The notes beneath the pieces are model-generated. The model saw only the letters and a program-made list of their open reading frames with translations. It was not told where the DNA came from and did no database searches. The translations under genes and the position numbers were made by a program. Of a stretch of 54,730 nucleotides of DNA, positions 49,521-54,730 are shown one piece after another (positions within the stretch are counted from its first letter, which is position 1; each line of letters begins with the position of its first letter). Source of the DNA: an uncultured Erythrobacter sp. (lineage in GTDB: Bacteria; Pseudomonadota; Alphaproteobacteria; Sphingomonadales; Sphingomonadaceae); NCBI GenBank assembly GCA_947488155.1, contig CANKYK010000003.1:1-54730 (forward strand). The letters run 5' to 3'.

Positions 49521-50741
49521 TCAAAAGCCTGCCAATGCCCTGAGGAAGGTGAATGCTGTTGCCACCAACTCCTGAAGACCAGGAACGAGTGTCATGAGGT
49601 ATATGGTCCCACCGCCAGTAGCTGCGCTCAATTTATGTGCCGCATTCTTTCCCATTTGCTCGCTGAAAGCGCCCTTGAATTTCGTCCAGTTCCCATCTGG
49701 CTTGTCGGGCTGTTCGGGAACTTCCGGCGCATCTGGAGCTAACGCTGGCGGATCAATCGGAGAGGACTGAGGCGGCGTTGTTGCCATCCAAGCGAGCCGT
49801 TGTTCCAAGACCATCCCTGCCTGCGCGGCGTCAAAGATGTCGGGCTCTGTTTTGGACACCGCTACGAGGAGTTTCTCGGTTGCGGCCTCAAGCTCGTCAA
49901 ATAGACCGATTGGCAATACCTGCTCTCGATCATCCAATGGCGGACCATTGTGCCCCATGCTTCCGTGCGCCACTCTGCGGTCGCGGAGCGCTTCCAGAAA
50001 GGCGGTAGCGTTGGCGATGGTATTGGAGCGCGCAGTTTCAAGGCGCTCATCCATCCGTTGAGGCTCTGTGATCGATCTAAGTGCATGTTCGAGTTCGGCG
50101 AAGCTTTGCGGCTCCAGTTCGTAATCGTCATCTGGGGCGCCGTAACGGATCGGTGCCCATTCACTGATGCCGTCGCTCTCGACCTCCTCAACTGCGGCAT
50201 CGATGATTTTCTCGTCAACAGCGCCCGAAAATTCGCCATGCAATTCGTCAGCAGCATCATATGGGCCGCCGTGCACATACAGGAAGCCCCCTTCCCGGCC
50301 ATTGTACGGGGTTTCTTGGGAAGGATCATCAAACCGAGATCGGAACCAAGCGACTAGCATTTCAACTTGTCGGTCGCGGTTGGCCGCCTTCAGTTCATCT
50401 TCGGATATTTCGATTGGCCCCGGAGAAACGTAGAAGCCATCCTCGTCATCTGGCTCATACTCGTGCTCATACCAGATGTTGAAATCCTCGAGCAGGAGAT
50501 GGCCGTTCATCTCTGGTATGACGTGATCTACCGTTTCAAGAGGGTATTCGGAGACTGTCCATTTCAGCTCGCCAAGTTCCTCGTGGTCCACGGTTGCTTC
50601 GTGCAAGACCGCCGCGCCCATTGATCGTTCATCAGAACCGACAGCCTGCCAATCTAGCTCATCAGCTTCAATTCTATAAATAGCTCCTTCATCGGAACTA
50701 CTGACGAGCGCGTGTCCTGTTGCTTTGATTCCCATCTTCAC
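49521..50741 (-). CDS. large acidic protein of unknown function, C-terminal hydrophobic segment
   Basis: A 406-residue acidic protein. A motif HGSMGHNGPPLDDR lies near residue 260; similar HNxPPLD motifs occur in many alphaproteobacterial hypothetical proteins. A Pro-rich linker (about 325-350) precedes a C-terminal hydrophobic segment that may insert into the membrane. The N-terminal part (residues 1-170) has a mixed alpha/beta pattern without a recognised domain. It is the last gene of the minus-strand set that follows the parB-like gene. Confidence 0.7.
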   Translation of the reverse strand: MKMGIKATGHALVSSSDEGAIYRIEADELDWQAVGSDERSMGAAVLHEATVDHEELGELKWTVSEYPLETVDHVIPEMNGHLLLEDFNIWYEHEYEPDDEDGFYVSPGPIEISEDELKAANRDRQVEMLVAWFRSRFDDPSQETPYNGREGGFLYVHGGPYDAADELHGEFSGAVDEKIIDAAVEEVESDGISEWAPIRYGAPDDDYELEPQSFAELEHALRSITEPQRMDERLETARSNTIANATAFLEALRDRRVAHGSMGHNGPPLDDREQVLPIGLFDELEAATEKLLVAVSKTEPDIFDAAQAGMVLEQRLAWMATTPPQSSPIDPPALAPDAPEVPEQPDKPDGNWTKFKGAFSEQMGKNAAHKLSAATGGGTIYLMTLVPGLQELVATAFTFLRALAGF

Positions 50742-50774
50742 TCCCTAAGCTATTCGATAGAGAGAAGAAAACAG

Positions 50775-50969
50775 CTAAGTATCGGTAAAAGACCCCTTCC
50801 CGCCCCGAAATTCGCCCACGACTGACCCAGCGTCCCAATGACCACTGAGGATACCTGTGCGATTGATCCCGCCAACCGCCCGCCTTCGGGCTGCAAGGAG
50901 GCGCGCGCGCCGCGTGTCTCTATCGATTGGTTTTCCGTAAAGGTCGGTAGCGTCGCGCAAGGGTTTCAT
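50775..50969 (-). CDS. 64-residue protein, GILSGHWDAGSVV family
   Basis: A small basic protein with RRARLLAARRRAVGG and RTGILSGHWDAGSVVGEF. It is a paralogue of the 51-residue product at 38577-38732. Two copies on one plasmid, each next to DNA-metabolism genes, make it likely that the family has a function. No known domain. It lies between the 67-residue gene and the large acidic protein gene. Confidence 0.65.
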   Translation of the reverse strand: MKPLRDATDLYGKPIDRDTRRARLLAARRRAVGGINRTGILSGHWDAGSVVGEFRGGKGSFTDT

Positions 50970-50981
50970 AGATTGCTCTGC

Positions 50982-51185
50982 TCAAGCCGCTTCGATTTTA
51001 GACCACGCATCACGTTGTCTGGCATCAAACAGTTCAAGCGCGGTTGCATCGGCTCCCGCTGCACGAAGCGCTGCTCGCACGTCTTCCAAAGCGTGGTTCA
51101 TGCTTTGCGGGTCTGGATGATGCGCTAGAGCACACTGCTCAACCAAAACGTCGAGCTCGTCACCAACGGCATGATTATTCAGCAT
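50982..51185 (-). CDS. 67-residue protein coupled to the nuclease gene
   Basis: A small acidic helical protein (NNHAVGDELDVLVEQCALAH, SMNHALEDVRAALRAAGADA). Its ATG at 51185 overlaps the end of the nuclease gene by 7 bases. No domain recognised. The frame is open far upstream through the nuclease gene, but that part is not credible. Confidence 0.6.
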   Translation of the reverse strand: MLNNHAVGDELDVLVEQCALAHHPDPQSMNHALEDVRAALRAAGADATALELFDARQRDAWSKIEAA

Positions 51186-51613
51186 TGATGTGACCCCCAA
51201 TATCGATCCCAGCGCGCGGCGTAGCCGCTCCGCACCATAGCGCACGACAGGTCGCCTGCAATGGGGGAGTAGCACCAAGCGCCGGTCCGGTTTCCATCGG
51301 CGCTGCCGGTCGATGTGCAAGAAAGCGTGGCTGATGCAGAAACAGTAATGTGACCGTGGCGGGTCGCCCTGCCCCGTGTTCCTAGTAGGCTGATGAGATA
51401 GTCGCGCGCCTCGATGCCGCTGGCATTGGGACATGGATGCCCGCGCCTGCACGTTTCGTCTATCTCCCGCGCCGCAATGCCAGCAAGCCGGATGCGAACG
51501 CCGTTGCTGCACCAGATTGGCCCGTCCGCATCCCACACTCGTGTGGGAACGCATTCAAACGTCTGTCCAGAAGGCACGACACTGGCGGTGGCAAGCAAGA
51601 GAGCGGCAAACAT
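51179..51613 (-). CDS. exported thermonuclease-like (SNase) protein
   Basis: A 144-residue protein with a short signal peptide (FAALLLATASVVPSG) and a staphylococcal-nuclease-like fold. It shows RVWDADGPIWCSNGVRIRLA, then AREIDETCRRG with the conserved Arg and Glu, and later DGNRTGAWC with the second Arg. GDLSCAMVRSGYA closes the domain. Such small nucleases are common on conjugative plasmids and would act in the periplasm. AAGGA lies 10 bases before the ATG. The gene is 13 bases beyond the Toprim gene. Confidence 0.85.
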   Translation of the reverse strand: MFAALLLATASVVPSGQTFECVPTRVWDADGPIWCSNGVRIRLAGIAAREIDETCRRGHPCPNASGIEARDYLISLLGTRGRATRHGHITVSASATLSCTSTGSADGNRTGAWCYSPIAGDLSCAMVRSGYAARWDRYWGSHQC

Positions 51614-51626
51614 GGTGGCAATATCC

Positions 51627-52502
51627 TTAAGCGATTTCAGCCATCAAAGCATCATTCCAATCGCCGCCTGGTGGAGGCAGCTCGATGTCGAGTTTGCGTC
51701 CATCTTGGGTGAGATGTTCGGTTGCGCGCTCGATGGCGTCGCGCGCATCATCACCATGCTGAGAATAGATTACCACTCGCTTGCAGCTTGCTGGAATATC
51801 GACACGGCCATAGCGTTCTTTTCCTGCCACCGACCAGCAATGCTTCAAGCCTTTCATCTGGATGACGCTTTGCGCATCCTCGAACCCTTCTGCGAGGTTC
51901 AGCGTGTCTGTTGGCTTCAAACCAAGCCTCGTCGCCCCTCCTCCAAGATCGCCGAGGCCTTTTTTGGCGTTGGGTAGATCAGCCTTCTCACCGTCTTTCG
52001 TTAGGAAGACGCGTTGAATGCCGACAAATCCTTTGTCGGAGTGAAGTGGAATTACGAGGGCTGGGAAGGTCAGCATTTTCAGCTCGCCGTCGATCTCTTC
52101 CTTGGTCTTTGAGTTCGCGTGAAACCGAACATTGCCGTTGCCGAAGATCCCGCGTCTATCGAGATAGGCGCCTGCGGGCGTTCCTTTTACGCTGCGGCTC
52201 TTATCCCAGATGTCGAGTGCCAGCCTCAAGCGATTAGAAGGTGCCTTGTAGTGGGAAGGCGGCGTGCCGCTGCGGTCATAGCGCTCGCGGTTGACCCCGT
52301 GCCCGCCTAAAGCGCGCAACACTGCTTCTTTGGAGCATCCGCCGTGGCATTTGTAGAGAACAACCTTCTCACCTGGTTGAATCGAGAGAGAAGGCTTGCT
52401 GTCATCATGCGCGGGGCATTTTGCCATGCCGTAAGAGCCATACCAGCGCCCACCGAGCTTTTCGGTTGCTTGCCTTGCAGCATCGGTCGTGGAGCCATTC
52501 AT
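51627..52502 (-). CDS. CHC2 zinc-finger/Toprim primase-like protein
   Basis: A 291-residue primase-like protein. An N-terminal CHC2-type zinc finger is formed by CPAHDDSKPSLSI and YKCHGGC. The central LTFPALVIPLHSDKGFVGIQ matches phage/plasmid primases. A Toprim domain follows with LAEGFEDAQSV (Glu), VVIYSQHGDDA and PPGGDWND. The usual DxD of Toprim appears as QHGDD, so activity is uncertain. GGGGAGGG stands 8 bases before the ATG. It may prime the complementary strand after conjugation (inference). Confidence 0.88.
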   Translation of the reverse strand: MNGSTTDAARQATEKLGGRWYGSYGMAKCPAHDDSKPSLSIQPGEKVVLYKCHGGCSKEAVLRALGGHGVNRERYDRSGTPPSHYKAPSNRLRLALDIWDKSRSVKGTPAGAYLDRRGIFGNGNVRFHANSKTKEEIDGELKMLTFPALVIPLHSDKGFVGIQRVFLTKDGEKADLPNAKKGLGDLGGGATRLGLKPTDTLNLAEGFEDAQSVIQMKGLKHCWSVAGKERYGRVDIPASCKRVVIYSQHGDDARDAIERATEHLTQDGRKLDIELPPPGGDWNDALMAEIA

Positions 52503-52548
52503 CGGACCGCCCTCCCCTGCTGCGCCTCTCTATTCATTCCGGGCTCAA

Positions 52549-52713
52549 TCAGAACGGTGCTGCGATCTGAGCCGCAATGAACGCTGTGTACGCAGCTGCC
52601 AAAGACAGGATTAAGCGCCACGCTTCCCAGTCCAGCTTCAGCTTTGTTCGAGCTGAAGGCGGTGTCCGCTGCTGATCTTTGTGGACCGTCTCCATGGGTT
52701 CTTGTGTCGTCAT
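52549..52713 (-). CDS. 54-residue membrane microprotein
   Basis: A short frame with GGGGA 8-9 bases before its ATG, in a different frame from longer spurious readings here. The product has a polar half (MTTQEPMETVHKDQQRTPPS) and a C-terminal membrane segment (WRLILSLAAAYTAFIAAQIA). It fills the gap between the parB-like gene and the Toprim gene. Function unknown. Confidence 0.6.
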   Translation of the reverse strand: MTTQEPMETVHKDQQRTPPSARTKLKLDWEAWRLILSLAAAYTAFIAAQIAAPF

Positions 52714-52792
52714 TCTCGCATCCCCTTGTCATGGTATATCTCCAACAAATGGCGAATGCCAGCGGGACTGGGCTGCCCCGCTGGCAGGTTGC

Positions 52793-54544
52793 TCATGCAG
52801 CCTTTGACGTTTCTTCGTCGTCAGCTTGCGGGGAAGGAGTCACCCCGCGCATGGGCTTGGGAAGCCATCCTTGTGGGAGCCGCTCAGCCAATTCGACAGA
52901 TAGATCACCCTTCTTGAGGTTCTTGCAGTTCGCGACCGCTTCTGCTCCGCATTCTTCTTCCAAAATGGTGAGCGATTGCTTCTTGGTGAGCCGGTCACAG
53001 AAAGGAACCGTCACTCGCCAAACATCGGCCATATCGACCTCTGCCCGCTGCATCGCGCTTTCAAATTCACCGCGATAGCAGCCATCAAAGGTGGTGGTGA
53101 CAGCAACGCACTTGGCCAAGAGAGCAAGTTTGTCCTCACTGCTCATCGCCGCAATTGTTTCGAAACGATCTGCGCGCTCCAGCTCTGCATATTGGTTCTC
53201 AATCGTCTCTGCGGTGGTGCCGATAGTGTCGTGCTGTAGATCATCGCTGATCGTAAACCGCGCAATTCGGGCTTCCACTCCAACCGCGCTCGCCGTGGCA
53301 AACTCACTGTGAAGCACTTTGCCTGCCAGATTATCCAGTAGGAACGTCAATGCGAGGTCGGGATTGGCAGCAAGAGCATCTTGAAGCGCAAGACTGCGAA
53401 GGCTGTGCATCTCCTGCTCAAGCTTGGCCGCAAATGCTGGCGGCGTGTTTGGTTTACCGTCCGCGCCTCGAACGGAAACCGCTTGATAGTGCCGCAATTG
53501 CAGCTCGCCTTGGTAGTCGACTGTCACGATCACCCCGCCAATTTGCTTTTGGTCGTCGGTCCAAGTCGATGCCGCATCAAGGATCGCTTTGCGCTTTGCG
53601 TCCAGCTTCTCCCATGCGTCTTCGTCTTGCTTTTCCTCGGCTGCTTCAAGCTCGTCTTCGAGCTTCGCCAGCGCTTCGTCTTCCTCCTTGGTGAGGTCGC
53701 GTTCCTCGGCGTGAATGCTGCGCAGATTGTAGAAATCGTTTGGCTGTTCAAGGCACGGGCGAACGATGTGCCAGCCCTCTTCCTTTAGTCCTTCTGCGAC
53801 TTCATCAAGCTTGCGCGATGCGAGCGTTTCGACAAGCTCTCGGTCATCGGCAAAGCCTTCATCGCCTTGGCTAAACAGGTCAATCGTGATGGTCCCGCCT
53901 TCCGCTTCATAGGCTTCGCGTCCGACAAAGATGAATAGACGGTTGGTGGTTGATACCTTCCCCTCGCCAATCATGCGGCGGATTGCATATGGACTGTTGC
54001 CGCATTGCGCATACACCTCGCGCTGCGCCTTTTGACTGTCTGCCAAAGCAAGCTCCTTGGCCGCTTCCAGCGATAGTTCATCCTTTGCCATTGCTTGCAA
54101 CAGCGATGGTGACAGCCCGCTTAGCTTCAACAGCCGCGCGACATGCCCTTCTGAATATCCGAACCGCGCCGCAATCTCTGTTTGCGTATGACCTTCTGCA
54201 TGAAGCGCACCGAAGGCCTTGATCTGGTCTGCGGGGTGCATGTCTTCTCGTTGAAGGTTTTCCGCCGCTGATAGCTCAATGGCGTCTGCTTTGCTCCGAA
54301 TGATAACTGGCACTTCGTAATCCGATGTGATCGCATTCTCGCGTTCAAGATGCGTCAGCGCTCTGAACCGCCGACCACCGGCAAAAACGAGGTAAATTCC
54401 ATCTTCTTCGTAGACCCCAAGAGATTGGATAATGCCGTGTGCTGCAATATCCTCTGCCAGTGTCTCGATCTGCGATGGTTTGACGTTGCGCACGTTCAGT
54501 TTTGAAAGCGCAAGCTGTGAGAGTTTTACTGTATTGATAGTCAT
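52793..54544 (-). CDS. large ParB-domain DNA-binding protein
   Basis: A 583-residue ParB/RepB/Spo0J-family protein. The N-terminal ParB domain (about 1-110) has LVFAGGRRFRAL and AAENLQREDMHPADQIKAF. The HTH TEIAARFGYSEGHVARLLKL follows. A long coiled-coil-rich C-terminal half (acidic helix near 285-320) is not seen in ordinary partition ParBs. No parA lies beside it, so it is probably not the partition protein; the RHH protein at 1466 fills that role. AAGGAG 8 bases before the ATG sets the start; a longer frame lies in the leader. Confidence 0.9.
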   Translation of the reverse strand: MTINTVKLSQLALSKLNVRNVKPSQIETLAEDIAAHGIIQSLGVYEEDGIYLVFAGGRRFRALTHLERENAITSDYEVPVIIRSKADAIELSAAENLQREDMHPADQIKAFGALHAEGHTQTEIAARFGYSEGHVARLLKLSGLSPSLLQAMAKDELSLEAAKELALADSQKAQREVYAQCGNSPYAIRRMIGEGKVSTTNRLFIFVGREAYEAEGGTITIDLFSQGDEGFADDRELVETLASRKLDEVAEGLKEEGWHIVRPCLEQPNDFYNLRSIHAEERDLTKEEDEALAKLEDELEAAEEKQDEDAWEKLDAKRKAILDAASTWTDDQKQIGGVIVTVDYQGELQLRHYQAVSVRGADGKPNTPPAFAAKLEQEMHSLRSLALQDALAANPDLALTFLLDNLAGKVLHSEFATASAVGVEARIARFTISDDLQHDTIGTTAETIENQYAELERADRFETIAAMSSEDKLALLAKCVAVTTTFDGCYRGEFESAMQRAEVDMADVWRVTVPFCDRLTKKQSLTILEEECGAEAVANCKNLKKGDLSVELAERLPQGWLPKPMRGVTPSPQADDEETSKAA

Positions 54545-54653
54545 TTGGGTTCTCCTTTTTCCCTGATGGAGCCGAAGGCGATGGCGTCCATCGGCTTCTG
54601 CCCGCTGGCGAAGCCGGGGTTTGAGGAGGACATTGAGGGCTGATCGCGCCGGA
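54545..54653 (-). promoter_or_regulatory. proximal part of the structured leader of the parB-like gene
   Basis: Continues across the join into bases 1-185. It shares GGCGAAGCCGGGGTTTG and GGAGGGGGTTCACCC-type blocks with the ardC leader. It also contains GCCGAAGGCGATGG and CCATCGGCTTC, which can pair. No gene is visible in it. Confidence 0.55.
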
Positions 54654-54730
54654 GGGGGTTCACCCGGCAACGCAGCGCGGCCGTTAGGCTGTGACCGTTG
54701 TTGGGGATACCGGCGCGCTCACCAAGCGAG
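54654..54730. repeat. terminal direct repeat, right copy
   Basis: Exact copy of the first 77 bases. See the left copy: it joins the two ends into a circle and restores the leader upstream of the minus-strand parB-like gene. Confidence 0.95.

Noticed and set aside
52499..52732. 77-codon minus-strand frame between the parB-like and Toprim genes
   Set aside because: The 54-codon frame with GGGGA and a membrane segment explains the same DNA better.
1..54730. tRNA, rRNA or insertion sequences
   Set aside because: I saw no tRNA-like cloverleaf, no rRNA and no transposase gene anywhere in the window.

Overview
The window is almost certainly one complete circular conjugative plasmid of about 54.65 kb. 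Its first 77 bases are repeated exactly as its last 77 bases, as in an assembler overlap on a closed circle. Gene content suggests an alphaproteobacterium, most likely of the Sphingomonadales (Erythrobacter/sphingomonad type): a Ros/MucR regulator, an F-type transfer operon with DsbC-like and S26 peptidase genes inserted, ArdC, a large stand-alone ParB-domain protein, and CopA/CopB copper genes. The host assignment is inference from gene families only.

Layout. Bases 350-2640 hold a MucR-like regulator, a small zinc-ribbon protein and a type Ib partition operon (parA plus a ribbon-helix-helix partner) with CCGG-box centromere/operator sites. Bases 2640-4800 hold a cyclopropane-fatty-acid-synthase homologue and a convergent HTH/membrane protein. 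Bases 4960-7280 hold ssb copy 1 with a conserved leader, a lytic transglycosylase and a putative regulator. Bases 7400-26660 form one long plus-strand F-type (MPF-F) type IV secretion operon, traA-L-E-K-B-dsbC-V-C-(orf)-trbI-S26-W-U-trbC-N-(orf)-csgG-F-H-G. It is preceded by six 21-bp palindromic repeats. Bases 26660-28860 hold the probable replication initiator, a candidate antisense RNA with a strong terminator, and a divergent HTH pair around a palindrome. Bases 28890-35700 are a minus-strand mobilisation operon (RHH protein, TraD coupling protein, MobF relaxase TraI and three small genes), with a candidate oriT just beyond it. Bases 36150-40000 hold ardC and ssb copy 2 with structured leaders, plus small proteins. 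Bases 40010-44430 are accessory DNA: a SRAP/YedK protein, a cytosine methyltransferase with a probable restriction enzyme, and a serine recombinase with a candidate res site. Bases 44517-47640 are a copper island (copB, copA, csoR). Bases 47695-54544 hold two lipoproteins, a minus-strand set with a CHC2/Toprim protein and a nuclease, and the ParB-domain gene, whose leader runs across the join of the circle.

How it works together. TraI nicks and unwinds at oriT, TraD passes the strand to the tra channel, and ssb, ardC and the ParB-domain gene look like establishment functions. Two pairs of these genes (ssb1/ssb2 and ardC/parB-like) carry long conserved, structured 5' leaders. I regard that shared-leader system, the 21-bp repeat array before the transfer operon and the candidate antisense RNA at rep as the most interesting unexplained signals. 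Several genes below 60 codons were found by reading the sequence directly, including a 51-residue paralogue of a 64-residue plasmid protein.
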